Below are positions 7,530 through 16,153 of a stretch of 19,679 nucleotides of DNA, one piece after another. The notes below the pieces were generated by a model. That model did no database searches and was not told the origin of the DNA. It saw only the letters and a program-made list of their open reading frames with translations. The DNA is taken from contig JBAUHN010000097.1 of the NCBI GenBank assembly GCA_049680295.1, forward strand, positions 1 to 19,679, in the 5' to 3' direction. The DNA comes from JBAUHN01 sp049680295 (lineage in GTDB: Bacteria > Pseudomonadota > Alphaproteobacteria > Rhodobacterales > Rhodobacteraceae). Position numbers and translations under genes: made by a program. Every line of letters begins with the position of its first letter. Positions within the stretch are counted from its first letter, which is position 1.

Positions 7530-8480
7530 ATGGCCAAAGGATTCGCATCGCAAGGGGACATGTCCGAGAAAGCGATCAGCTTTACCGAAATTGGCGAAGG
7601 CCTCTATGCTTTCACCGCTGAGGGCGATCCGAATTCCGGCGTCATCATCGGCGATGACAGCGTGATGATCGTTGAGGCGCAGGCGACCCCGCGCCTTGCA
7701 AACAAGGTCATCGAAAAGGTCCGCGAAGTGACCGACAAGCCAATCAGCCATGTCGTACTGACCCACTACCATGCGGTTCGGGTGCTCGGGGCCTCAGCCT
7801 TTGGCGCCGACCAGATCATCATGTCCGACACCGCCCGCGCCATGGTTGTAGAGCGCGGACAAGAAGACTGGGACAGCGAATTCCAACGTTTTCCGCGCCT
7901 GTTCGAAGGCCATGAGAGCATTCCCGGTCTGACCTGGCCCACAACGACATTCAGTGATTCCATGACCGTCTACCTTGGCAAGCGCAAGGTCGAGATCAAG
8001 CAGATTGGTCGTGCCCACACCGCTGGCGACAGCGTGATATGGGTGCCCGACGCCCAGACCATGTTTACCGGTGACATCGTCGAATACCATTCGGCCTGCT
8101 ATTGCGGCGACGGACATTTTGAGGACTGGGGCGGCACGCTTGATGCCGTGAAGGCCTATGATCCGCAATCCATCGCACCGGGGCGCGGCGACGCCCTAAT
8201 CGGGCGCGATATGGTGGATGCAGCACTTGCCGCAACGCGCGATTTTGTCGACAGCACCTATCTTCCGGCCAGGCAGGTCGCCGCGAAGGGCGGCAGTTTG
8301 AAAGACGCCTGGGATGCGGTGCGCGATGCCTGCGATCCAAAGTTCAAGGATTACGCGATTTACGAACACTGCCTGCCGTTCAACGTGGCCCGCGCCTATG
8401 ACGAAGCACGCGGCATCGACACACCGCGCATTTGGACGGCCGAGCGCGATCTGCAGATGTGGGAACAACTGCAAGGCTGA
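7530..8480 (+). CDS. Metallo-beta-lactamase-fold protein with degenerate second metal site
   Basis: MBL-fold protein of 316 residues, first gene of the operon, with a strong GGAGGG ribosome binding site. The fold is supported by GVIIGDDSVMIVEA (38-50), THYHAVRVLG (79-87), GRAHTAGDSVIW (160-171) and FTGDIVEY (179-186). Site 1 ligands His79, His81 and His163 and the bridging Asp182 are present. The site 2 residues differ: HxHxDH reads HYHAVR (Val83, Arg84), and the usual PGHG reads PGRG (Arg219). The protein may therefore bind one metal or act in a non-hydrolytic way. The C-terminal extension (about 230-316) includes YEHCLPFNVARAYDEARG. A lactone, thioester or ring-product hydrolase are all possible; the substrate is unknown. 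Confidence 0.82.
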   Translation: MAKGFASQGDMSEKAISFTEIGEGLYAFTAEGDPNSGVIIGDDSVMIVEAQATPRLANKVIEKVREVTDKPISHVVLTHYHAVRVLGASAFGADQIIMSDTARAMVVERGQEDWDSEFQRFPRLFEGHESIPGLTWPTTTFSDSMTVYLGKRKVEIKQIGRAHTAGDSVIWVPDAQTMFTGDIVEYHSACYCGDGHFEDWGGTLDAVKAYDPQSIAPGRGDALIGRDMVDAALAATRDFVDSTYLPARQVAAKGGSLKDAWDAVRDACDPKFKDYAIYEHCLPFNVARAYDEARGIDTPRIWTAERDLQMWEQLQG

Positions 8481-8509
8481 AGCCACCGGGAAATGGGGAG
8501 AAAATAAAC

Positions 8510-10129
8510 GTGCTGCAAGACCGCTATCAATTGGCCTACAAGCTGTATCCATATGAAAAATCGCCCGATCAAGACGCCGACAGCCCAGTGCGGCATCCGG
8601 TCGTCGTAGTCGGTGGCGGCCCCATTGGGGTGGCGACCGCGCTTGATCTGGGCCAGCAGGGCGTGCCCGTTCTTGTGCTGGACGATCACGAAGGCATTGG
8701 CATGGGCAGCCGGGCCATTTGTTTTGCCAAACGCTGCCTTGAGGTCGCGGACCGCTACGGCTGCGGAGAGCCGATGCTGGACAAAGGCGTAGTCTGGAAT
8801 CTGGGCAAGGTCTTTCACAAGGACGCAAAGGTGTTCGAGTTTAACCTGCTGCCGGAAGCCGGGCACAAATACCCGGCCTTCATCAACCTCCAGCAGCCCT
8901 ATTTCGAACAGTTCATGGTCGAGCGCCTACGCGCGCTGCAGGCCGCAGGCGCGCCCATCGAGATTCGTGGCAAGAATCGTGTCGATGCGGTCGAGGACAA
9001 GGGAGACCACGTCATTTTGGACGTGATGACACCTGATGGCCCCTACAAGCTGGAAGCGGATTGGGTCGTGGCCTGTGATGGTGCCAGTTCTCCCTTGCGC
9101 GGTATGCTGGGGCTGGATTTCACCGGCAAGGTGTTTCAAGACAGCTTTCTCATCGCCGACATCAAGATGAAAGGCGATCTGGAGTTTCCGACTGAACGCT
9201 GGTTCTGGTTCGAACCCTCCCACGGCGAAGGGGCGTCCACCCTTCTGCATCGACAGCCCGACGATGTCTGGCGTGTCGATTTTCAGATCGGATGGGACGT
9301 GGACCGCAAGGAAGAGATGAAGGAGGAAAACATCCGCCGCAGGCTCGATGCGTTCCTTGGCGACGTGGACTACGAAATGGTCTGGTCGTCAATCTACACA
9401 TTCCAGTGCAAACGCATGGATGATTTCCGCCATGGCCGGACTTTCTTCGCCGGGGACGCAGCGCACCAGGTCTCGCCATTTGGTGCGCGCGGGGCCAATT
9501 CCGGCATGCAGGATACCGACAATCTCGGTTGGAAATTGGGTCTTGTGGTTCAGGGCAAGGCTCCCGAGAGCCTGCTGGATACCTATTCAGGCGAACGGAT
9601 ATATGGTGCCGACGAGAACATTTTGAACTCCACCCGATCCACGGATTTCATCACCCCAAAATCCGAGATCAGCAAGATATTCCGCGATGCGGTTCTGACA
9701 CTTGCCGGCAAGTCCAAATTCGCCCGGCCACTGGTGAATTCCGGTCGGTTGTCAGTTCCCTGCGTCTACGACGGCGGTCCATTGAACGGGCCGGATAAAC
9801 TTGCAGGCGGCCCTGCCCAAACCCGTGTCGGCGCGCCGATGGTCGATGCACCGCTTGACGGCGAATGGCTGTTGGAACTGCTTGGCGGAACCTTCAAGCT
9901 GCTCACGATTGATACCGAAGCGCCGGAGACCATCGATGTCAAAGGCATCACAGTATCCTGCGTCGCCCTGTCCGCCAATGGCAATCCCGAGCTGGCCGAC
10001 CGCTATCTGGGCAGCGCAGGCACCGCCGTTTACCTTATCCGCCCGGACCAGCATGTCGCGGCCCGCTGGAACCGTTTTGACGAAGCAGCAGTGCGCGATG
10101 CCTTGAACATTGCGACAAGACGCGCCTGA
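8510..10129 (+). CDS. FAD-dependent aromatic hydroxylase (MhpA / phenol hydroxylase type)
   Basis: Class A flavoprotein monooxygenase, 539 residues, inserting one oxygen into an aromatic ring with NAD(P)H. Seen: FAD-binding GGGPIG (35-40), the DG motif CDGASSPLR (189-197), and the GD motif FAGDAAHQVSPFGARGANSG (313-332) that contacts FAD and gates substrate. A C-terminal thioredoxin-like segment (about 420-539) fits the 3-(3-hydroxyphenyl)propionate hydroxylase and phenol hydroxylase branch. I chose the GTG at 8510, with GGGGAG 9 bases upstream; longer in-frame starts lie within the MBL gene. Because the operon continues with homogentisate dioxygenase, a likely job is making homogentisate or an analogue, for example from 2- or 3-hydroxyphenylacetate. 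The substrate is inferred only. Confidence 0.9.
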   Translation: MLQDRYQLAYKLYPYEKSPDQDADSPVRHPVVVVGGGPIGVATALDLGQQGVPVLVLDDHEGIGMGSRAICFAKRCLEVADRYGCGEPMLDKGVVWNLGKVFHKDAKVFEFNLLPEAGHKYPAFINLQQPYFEQFMVERLRALQAAGAPIEIRGKNRVDAVEDKGDHVILDVMTPDGPYKLEADWVVACDGASSPLRGMLGLDFTGKVFQDSFLIADIKMKGDLEFPTERWFWFEPSHGEGASTLLHRQPDDVWRVDFQIGWDVDRKEEMKEENIRRRLDAFLGDVDYEMVWSSIYTFQCKRMDDFRHGRTFFAGDAAHQVSPFGARGANSGMQDTDNLGWKLGLVVQGKAPESLLDTYSGERIYGADENILNSTRSTDFITPKSEISKIFRDAVLTLAGKSKFARPLVNSGRLSVPCVYDGGPLNGPDKLAGGPAQTRVGAPMVDAPLDGEWLLELLGGTFKLLTIDTEAPETIDVKGITVSCVALSANGNPELADRYLGSAGTAVYLIRPDQHVAARWNRFDEAAVRDALNIATRRA

Positions 10130-10141
10130 GGAGACATCGCC

Positions 10142-10333
10142 ATGAGCACGCTGAATACCAACCCGAACATCGCCAGTCCCGACGATTTCTATGCCCGGCT
10201 TCTGGCCGTCCACGACGGCAAATCGAAAGACGAGAGCGATGCGATCAATGCCCGTCTGGTGCTGATCCTCAGCAACCATATCGGCGACACCGAAGTTCTG
10301 GACCAGGCGCTTACACTGGCAACAGACAGCTGA
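10142..10333 (+). CDS. DUF2783 small protein
   Basis: A 63-residue protein. The core DFYARLLAVHDGKSKDESDAIN followed by ARLVLILSNHIGDTEVLDQAL (residues 16-58) matches my recollection of DUF2783. It looks soluble and mostly helical, with no signal peptide, membrane helix or metal motif. The ATG at 10142 has GAGGAG upstream, and the gap from the hydroxylase stop is 12 bases, so it is in the same operon. DUF2783 genes tend to sit beside such flavin hydroxylases, which suggests an accessory or regulatory partner of the enzyme. No function is established that I know of. Confidence 0.82.
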   Translation: MSTLNTNPNIASPDDFYARLLAVHDGKSKDESDAINARLVLILSNHIGDTEVLDQALTLATDS

Positions 10334-10349
10334 CCAAAGGAGGTCACCC

Positions 10350-10892
10350 ATGAAAATCGAACAAATTCACCACGTTGCCTACCGCTGCAAAGACGCCAAG
10401 GAAACGGTCGAGTGGTACGGCAAGATGCTGAACATGGATTTCATCTTGGCCATTGCCGAAGATCACGTTCCCTCAACACATGAACCTGACCCTTACATGC
10501 ATTTGTTTCTGGATGCCGGGCAGGGCAATGTTCTGGCCTTCTTTGAATTGCCCACCAAGCCGGAAATGGGGCGTGACCCCAATACGCCTGAATGGGTTCA
10601 GCACATCGCTTTCAAGGTCAAGGACCGCGAAACATTGATCGAGTTCAAGGAGCATCTCGAAACCAGCGGAGTAGAGGTCCTCGGCGTCACCGACCATTCG
10701 ATCTTCCATTCCATCTACTTCTTCGACCCGTCCGGTCACCGGATTGAACTGGCCTGCCCTGACCCGGAAGAAGAGGCGATGCTCGCACGGATGGACGAGG
10801 TGAAATGGGACATGCTTGAGGAGTGGTCGCGGACCAAAAAGGCGCCGAAACACGCCGACTGGCTACATGCCAAAGAGCTGAAGAAGCACTGA
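10350..10892 (+). CDS. VOC-family (glyoxalase/extradiol dioxygenase-like) metalloprotein
   Basis: A 180-residue vicinal-oxygen-chelate protein made of two beta-alpha-beta-beta-beta modules (about 4-68 and 82-137). Probable metal ligands are His8 in IHHVAYR, Glu66 in FFELP, His85 in VQHIAF and Glu133 in HRIELACP. A charged helical tail follows (140-180). AAAGGAGGTCACCC supplies a strong ribosome binding site before the ATG at 10350. It is far shorter than 4-hydroxyphenylpyruvate dioxygenase (about 350 or more residues), so it is not HppD. It could be an isomerase, a ring-cleaving dioxygenase or a glyoxalase-like detoxifying enzyme for a quinone or aldehyde. It lies between the hydroxylase genes and hmgA. 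Confidence 0.85.
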   Translation: MKIEQIHHVAYRCKDAKETVEWYGKMLNMDFILAIAEDHVPSTHEPDPYMHLFLDAGQGNVLAFFELPTKPEMGRDPNTPEWVQHIAFKVKDRETLIEFKEHLETSGVEVLGVTDHSIFHSIYFFDPSGHRIELACPDPEEEAMLARMDEVKWDMLEEWSRTKKAPKHADWLHAKELKKH

Positions 10893-10938
10893 GTTCCGCA
10901 AGGAGCCCTGTCAAGATTGCACAGAAGTGGAGATGGAT

Positions 10939-12294
10939 ATGAATGTCGCAGACAGATCAGAGCTCACTCAGGCAGATGGCGCGATGGTCACATCGGGCTA
11001 TATGCCGGGATTCGGCAATGACTTTGAGACCGAGGCGCTGCCCGGTGCCCTGCCGCAGGGCATGAACTCGCCGCAGAAGTGCAACTACGGGCTTTATGGC
11101 GAACAGTTGTCGGGCACGGCTTTCACGGCGCCCAGCCATCAGAATGAACGGACATGGTGCTACCGCATCCGCCCTTCGGTCAAGCACAGCCATCGCTATG
11201 AAAAGATTGACCTGCCCTACTGGAAAAGTGCGCCCAATGTTGTCGAGGATGTCACCTCGCTTGGCCAATACCGCTGGGATCCGGTGCCGCATTCCGATGC
11301 GGCGCTGACCTGGCTGACCGGTATGCGCACCATGACCACCGCAGGTGATGTCAACACGCAGGTCGGCATGGCAACCCATGTCTATCTGGTCACCGAGAGC
11401 ATGAAAGACGCGTATTTCTTCTCTGCGGACAGTGAGTTGCTGATCGTGCCGCAGGAAGGCCGGCTGCGGTTTGCAACAGAGCTTGGCATCATCGATCTAG
11501 AGCCAAAGGAAATTGCAATCATCCCGCGCGGCCTGCTCTATCGGGTCGAAGTGCTGGACGGCCCCGCCCGTGGATTTGTCTGCGAAAACTACGGCCAGAA
11601 ATTCGAATTGCCGGGCCGCGGGCCCATTGGCGCCAACTGCATGGCCAACCGGCGGGATTTCAAAACGCCGGTAGCGGCTTTTGAGGATCGCGATGCACCC
11701 TCCACCGTCACCATCAAATGGTGCGGCCAGTTTCACGAGACAAAGATCGGCCATTCACCTCTGGACGTTGTGGCCTGGCACGGCAATTACGCACCGGTGA
11801 AATACGATCTGCGCACCTACTGCCCGATTGGCGCGATCCTGTTTGACCACCCGGACCCATCCATTTTCACCGTCCTGACGGCCCCGTCCGGTCAGCCGGG
11901 CACCGCCAATATCGACTTTGTGTTGTTCCGCGAACGCTGGATGACCATGGAAGACACATTCCGCCCGCCGTGGTATCATAAAAACATCATGTCCGAACTG
12001 ATGGGCAATATTTACGGCCAGTACGACGCCAAGCCGCAGGGTTTTGTCCCCGGCGGCGTCAGCCTGCACAATATGATGATCCCGCATGGTCCGGACAAGA
12101 ATGCCTTCGAAGGCGCATCCAATGCTGACCTCAAGCCTGAGAAGCTCGACAACACCATGTCGTTCATGTTCGAGACCCGCTTTCCGCAGCATTTGACCGA
12201 GTTTGCAGGCAAGGAAGCCCCGCTTCAGGACGACTACATTGACTGCTGGACCTCGTTGGAAAAGAAATTCGACGGCACGCCGGGCAAGAAATGA
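10939..12294 (+). CDS. hmgA: Homogentisate 1,2-dioxygenase
   Basis: Cytosolic Fe(II) ring-cleaving enzyme that opens homogentisate to maleylacetoacetate. Length 451 residues, normal for the family. The iron ligands are His347 and Glu353 in PPWYHKNIMSELMG and His383 in MIPHGPD; they correspond with a constant offset of 12 to human His335, Glu341 and His371. The catalytic His304 in FDHPDPSIFTVLT is also kept. The N-terminal YMPGFGNDFETEALPGALP is highly characteristic. I prefer the ATG at 10939, 6 bases after GGAG; in-frame starts at 10927 and 10933 are possible. The gene overlaps maiA by ATGA. This is the entry point of the lower pathway. Confidence 0.98.
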   Translation: MNVADRSELTQADGAMVTSGYMPGFGNDFETEALPGALPQGMNSPQKCNYGLYGEQLSGTAFTAPSHQNERTWCYRIRPSVKHSHRYEKIDLPYWKSAPNVVEDVTSLGQYRWDPVPHSDAALTWLTGMRTMTTAGDVNTQVGMATHVYLVTESMKDAYFFSADSELLIVPQEGRLRFATELGIIDLEPKEIAIIPRGLLYRVEVLDGPARGFVCENYGQKFELPGRGPIGANCMANRRDFKTPVAAFEDRDAPSTVTIKWCGQFHETKIGHSPLDVVAWHGNYAPVKYDLRTYCPIGAILFDHPDPSIFTVLTAPSGQPGTANIDFVLFRERWMTMEDTFRPPWYHKNIMSELMGNIYGQYDAKPQGFVPGGVSLHNMMIPHGPDKNAFEGASNADLKPEKLDNTMSFMFETRFPQHLTEFAGKEAPLQDDYIDCWTSLEKKFDGTPGKK

Positions 12295-12923
12295 AGCTCT
12301 ACAGCTACTGGCGGTCCGGTGCGGCCTACCGCTTGCGGATTGCCCTGGAATTGAAAGGCATCGACTACGAGACCGTGCCCGTCAATCTCTTGAAAGGTGA
12401 ACACAGATCCGAGGAGTATCTATCCTTGAACCCGTTGGGCCTGGTGCCTGCATTATCTTTGGACAATTGTACCGCCTTGACTCAATCCTTGGCGATCCTT
12501 GACTGGATCGACCGAGAGTATCCCACGCCCCCACTTCTACCCTCCGACTCCATACTCCGTGCCAAGGCCTTAGCTGCCGGGATGACAATCGCGGTCGACA
12601 CCCATCCGATCCAGAATGTCGGCGTGGTCAATCATCTCAAGTCCGATTTCCGAACCGACGACCAGGGTGGCATCAAGTGGATGTGCCATTGGATGGAGCG
12701 TGGATTTCTGGCCTTTCAGAAATTGTGCCGCCCAGACACCTATTTCGCATTCGGCGACGTGCCCGGATACGCCGATATCTGCTTGGTCCCCCAATTATAT
12801 AACGCCCGCAGATGGGGCATGGACCTGACGCCATATCGCATCCTGACTACCATCGAGACGCACTGCATGATGTTGCCAGCGTTTGATGCTGCAAGACCCG
12901 AGAACCAGCCCGATGCCAATTGA
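12291..12923 (+). CDS. maiA: Maleylacetoacetate isomerase (zeta-class GST)
   Basis: Glutathione-dependent enzyme isomerising maleylacetoacetate to fumarylacetoacetate; 210 residues as usual. The N-terminal thioredoxin-like domain carries the zeta signature as YWRSGAAYRLRIALELKGI (6-24), with Ser9 as the likely glutathione-activating residue. Common versions have SSA or SSC here; this one has SGA, so the second Ser is Gly10. The NPLGLVPAL and TQSLAILDWID motifs (47-72) bind glutathione. The C-terminal helical domain contains HPIQNVGVVNHL and the PGYADICLVPQLYNARRW block. The start overlaps the hmgA stop (ATGA), so the pair is translationally coupled. Codon choice looks a little less biased than in hmgA, but not enough to claim transfer. 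Confidence 0.95.
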   Translation: MKLYSYWRSGAAYRLRIALELKGIDYETVPVNLLKGEHRSEEYLSLNPLGLVPALSLDNCTALTQSLAILDWIDREYPTPPLLPSDSILRAKALAAGMTIAVDTHPIQNVGVVNHLKSDFRTDDQGGIKWMCHWMERGFLAFQKLCRPDTYFAFGDVPGYADICLVPQLYNARRWGMDLTPYRILTTIETHCMMLPAFDAARPENQPDAN

Positions 12924-12935
12924 AGGAGAAACCAG

Positions 12936-14186
12936 ATGACACACCTTGCCCGGTCATGGGTCGAGAGCGCCAATGCCCAAGACTGTGATTTTCCGTTGAA
13001 CAACTTGCCCTATGGCGTTTTCTCCGCAAAAAGCAATGAACCGCGCTGTGGCGTGGCTATCGGCGACCAAATTCTCGATCTGGCAGCTCTTGAGGCTGAC
13101 GGCGTCATCCGTTTCGGTGGCACTCTGGGGACCGGCAGCTGGAACGCTTTCATGGCACTTGGCCGAACCCACTGGGAGCGATTGCGCAGCGATTTGACCG
13201 ACCTTCTTTCGGAGGGCAATGACGCCGAAGCGCAACTCATACCCTATTTGGTCTCGCAATCTCAGGCGCGATTGCACATGCCGTTCAGCGTCACCGAATA
13301 CACCGATTTCTATGCCAGCCGTCACCACGCGACAAATGTCGGCACGATGTTCAGAGGCGCCGACAACGCCCTTCCGCCAAACTGGCTGCATATCCCGATC
13401 GGGTACAACGGGCGCGCGTCGTCGGTGATCGTCTCAGGTACGCCCGTCATGCGGCCGCATGGGCAATTGAAGGGCCCTAACGACGCTGCTCCGCGTTTTG
13501 GCCCGTGCCAGAGGTTTGACATCGAGCTAGAGATGGGTGCCATCGTCGGTCAGCCTACTGAAGGCCCGATCAGTGTCAGTGAGGCCTATGACAGCATTTT
13601 CGGCTATGTGCTGCTCAACGACTGGTCGGCGCGCGACATTCAGGCCTGGGAATACCAGCCGCTGGGGCCGTTCCAGTCCAAGGCGACGGCCACGACGATC
13701 AGCCCCTGGATCGTCACCGCCGCCGCATTGGAATCGTTTCGAACCTCGACACCGGAGCGTGAGGTCGAGCTGCTGCCCTATCTTAGCGAACCCGCACCCA
13801 TGCTCTATGATATTGACCTTCAAGTTGGAATGACGCCAACAGGCGGCACCGAGACAGTCATCGCGCGCACCAACTATCGCGAGATGTACTACTCCGCGCC
13901 ACAGCAACTTGCGCATCATACGTCCTGTGGTTGCCCGATGCGCGTCGGCGATCTGTTGGGGTCGGGCACCATCTCCGGCCCGAAAAAGGAAAACCGGGGG
14001 TCTCTGCTGGAATTGTCCTGGGGTGGAAAAGAACCTCTGACGCTGGAGGGAGGAGAGACCCGCACCTTCATCGAAGACGGCGACAGGCTAACTCTGCGCG
14101 GCCACGCACAGGGTGACGGTTATCGCATCGGCTTTGGCGACTGTACCGGCCAGGTGCTTGGTGCGCGGGAAGAGGTTACACCGTGA
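12936..14186 (+). CDS. fahA: Fumarylacetoacetase
   Basis: Hydrolyses fumarylacetoacetate to fumarate and acetoacetate; 416 residues, typical of the eukaryote-like family. Metal and catalytic residues match mouse FAH: Asp124 and His131 in YTDFYASRHHATNVG, Glu197 and Glu199 in DIELEMG, Asp229, Arg233 and Gln236 in NDWSARDIQAW, and Lys249 in FQSKATATTISPWIV. A TISGP motif near the C terminus corresponds to the Thr350 loop. The N-terminal SH3-like domain covers about 1-115. The ATG at 12936 follows AAGGAG, 12 bases after the maiA stop. The stop codon is shared with the GTG start of the next gene. Confidence 0.97.
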   Translation: MTHLARSWVESANAQDCDFPLNNLPYGVFSAKSNEPRCGVAIGDQILDLAALEADGVIRFGGTLGTGSWNAFMALGRTHWERLRSDLTDLLSEGNDAEAQLIPYLVSQSQARLHMPFSVTEYTDFYASRHHATNVGTMFRGADNALPPNWLHIPIGYNGRASSVIVSGTPVMRPHGQLKGPNDAAPRFGPCQRFDIELEMGAIVGQPTEGPISVSEAYDSIFGYVLLNDWSARDIQAWEYQPLGPFQSKATATTISPWIVTAAALESFRTSTPEREVELLPYLSEPAPMLYDIDLQVGMTPTGGTETVIARTNYREMYYSAPQQLAHHTSCGCPMRVGDLLGSGTISGPKKENRGSLLELSWGGKEPLTLEGGETRTFIEDGDRLTLRGHAQGDGYRIGFGDCTGQVLGAREEVTP

Positions 14187-16153
14187 CCCCTCCGCCAATC
14201 TGGACACCCTCGAATGATCGCATAGCCGCGTCGGAAATTACCCGTTTCGGAAACGTCTTTGGTGCACGGATTGGGCAAACGATCTCGGACAGCAATGACC
14301 TGGCAGCAACTGCACTCGACAACCCGGAAGAATTCTGGAGCACGCTTTGGGACGACATGGGCGTCATCGGTGATAAAGGTGCACGTCCCTTCATGACCGG
14401 CGAGGACATGTTCTCGACCCGTTTTTTTCCGAATGCGCAGCTGAATTTCGCCGAAAACGTCCTGCGAATAGGCAACCGCACTGATGCAAGCGGCACTGCG
14501 TTGCTGTTCCGGGGCGAGGACAAATCACGCCTGAGTTGGACATGGGGCGATCTGGAAACCCATGTCTCAAGGCTTCAACAGGCGCTCGCTCAGGCCGGTG
14601 TAGGTGTGGGCGACCGAGTGGCGGGGCTTCTCCCAAACCGCCCAGAGGCCGTGGCGGCGATGCTTGCCACGGCCTCCCTCGGGGCCGTCTGGTGTTCTGC
14701 CTCGCCCGATTTTGGTGCCCGCGCGGTGCTTGATCGGTTTGGCCAGATCGAACCCAAGGTGATCTTTGCAACCGATGGGTACTGGTACGCGGGAAAACCC
14801 TTCGATATCACGCAAAAACTGGGCGCGATCTCTCAACAACTGCCGACGGTTAGTCAAACGGTTGTCATTGATTATCTGGGCCACGCACAGGAAACGGCTG
14901 ACAGTATCCACAACGGAACCACTTTTGCAGCCTTTGAATCTGCAGTTGCCGCTCATGACCTCACATTCGAGCGGCTGCCATTCGATCATCCACTCTACAT
15001 CCTGTTTTCGTCCGGAACCACAGGTGCCCCCAAATGTATCGTGCATCGTGCGGGCGGTGTTCTTCTTCAGCACCTCAAGGAACATGCGTTGCACGCCGAT
15101 GTTCATCCGGGCGACCGGCTGTTCTATTTCACGACCCTTGGCTGGATGATGTGGAATTGGCTGATCTCGGGACTGGCGCGGGGCGCAACAATCATGCTTT
15201 ACGATGGCTCCCCTTTTCATCCCGGACCAGAAGTTCTTTTTGACTATGCCAGCGATGAGAAAATGACCCACTTCGGCACCTCGGCCAAATACATCGACAG
15301 TCTGCGCAAGGTTGATTTTAGACCTCACCCAACGCATGATCTCGCCGAGTTGCGCGCAATGATGTCCACAGGCTCGCCGTTGCTGGGGGACAGCTTTGAC
15401 TATGTATATGATGCAATCAAAAAGGATTTGCATCTTGCGTCAATTTCCGGCGGCACCGATATCGTGTCATGTTTCGTGACGGGCGATCCCACGCTGCCTG
15501 TCCACCGGGGAGAAATACAAAGTCCCGGGTTTGGCCTGGCAGTCGATGTCTGGCGCGATGACGGAACACCGGCCTCCGCGGGCGAAAAGGGCGAGCTGGT
15601 ATGCACAGCGCCTTTCCCCTCAATGCCCTTGAAGTTCTGGGGTGATGATGGTGGTGTGCGCTATCACGCCGCCTATTACGAACGGTTTCCGGGCATCTGG
15701 TGCCAGGGTGATTTTGCCGAACGAACAAACTCCGGTGGAACAATAATTCATGGACGATCTGATGCCACCCTGAACCCTGGCGGCGTCCGCATCGGCACAG
15801 CCGAGATATACGCTGAGGTTGAAAAGTTCAGCGAAATTCACGCCTCCGTGGTCATCGGCCAGAACTTTGCGGACGACGTTCGGGTTGTCTTGTTCACCAA
15901 AATGGCGACGGGCAACAAGCTGACAGAAGACCTGATCAAGCGGCTTAAGACCGCGATCCGTCAAGGCTCATCTCCTCGGCACGTCCCTGCCCTGATACTG
16001 AGCGTTTCAGACATTCCCATCACTAAAAGTGGCAAAATCAGCGAATTGGCTGTGCGTGATGTGGTGCATGGACGGTCGGTCAAGAACACTGACTCACTGT
16101 CCAACCCCGAAGCACTGGACTGTTTTCGCGATATCCCGGATCTGGAAATGTAA
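14183..16153 (+). CDS. Acetoacetyl-CoA synthetase
   Basis: ANL-superfamily ligase converting acetoacetate, ATP and CoA to acetoacetyl-CoA, which then enters thiolysis or polymer synthesis. Length 656 residues, as in other acetoacetyl-CoA synthetases. Seen: the P-loop-like SSGTTGAPK (276-284), the N-terminal NFAENVL and SPDFG motifs, GWMMWNWLISGLARGAT, and the C-terminal catalytic Lys618 in TKSGKISE. The GTG start at 14183 overlaps the fahA TGA (GTGA), so it is translationally coupled. It completes the route from homogentisate to central metabolites, capturing the acetoacetate released by fumarylacetoacetase. No clear T-tract terminator follows. Confidence 0.95.
   Translation: MTPPPIWTPSNDRIAASEITRFGNVFGARIGQTISDSNDLAATALDNPEEFWSTLWDDMGVIGDKGARPFMTGEDMFSTRFFPNAQLNFAENVLRIGNRTDASGTALLFRGEDKSRLSWTWGDLETHVSRLQQALAQAGVGVGDRVAGLLPNRPEAVAAMLATASLGAVWCSASPDFGARAVLDRFGQIEPKVIFATDGYWYAGKPFDITQKLGAISQQLPTVSQTVVIDYLGHAQETADSIHNGTTFAAFESAVAAHDLTFERLPFDHPLYILFSSGTTGAPKCIVHRAGGVLLQHLKEHALHADVHPGDRLFYFTTLGWMMWNWLISGLARGATIMLYDGSPFHPGPEVLFDYASDEKMTHFGTSAKYIDSLRKVDFRPHPTHDLAELRAMMSTGSPLLGDSFDYVYDAIKKDLHLASISGGTDIVSCFVTGDPTLPVHRGEIQSPGFGLAVDVWRDDGTPASAGEKGELVCTAPFPSMPLKFWGDDGGVRYHAAYYERFPGIWCQGDFAERTNSGGTIIHGRSDATLNPGGVRIGTAEIYAEVEKFSEIHASVVIGQNFADDVRVVLFTKMATGNKLTEDLIKRLKTAIRQGSSPRHVPALILSVSDIPITKSGKISELAVRDVVHGRSVKNTDSLSNPEALDCFRDIPDLEM

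Noticed and set aside
7407..7772. Longer N terminus for the MarR protein
   Set aside because: The extension would cover both promoters, all operators and part of the MBL gene, and its sequence is unlike MarR proteins. The GTG at 7406 has a well-placed GGAG.
10350..10892. VOC protein as 4-hydroxyphenylpyruvate dioxygenase
   Set aside because: At 180 residues it is about half the required length and lacks the C-terminal HppD domain motifs.
14567..15433. Open frame of 288 codons on the minus strand
   Set aside because: It lies fully inside the acetoacetyl-CoA synthetase gene, whose motifs are unambiguous, and its translation resembles no known protein.
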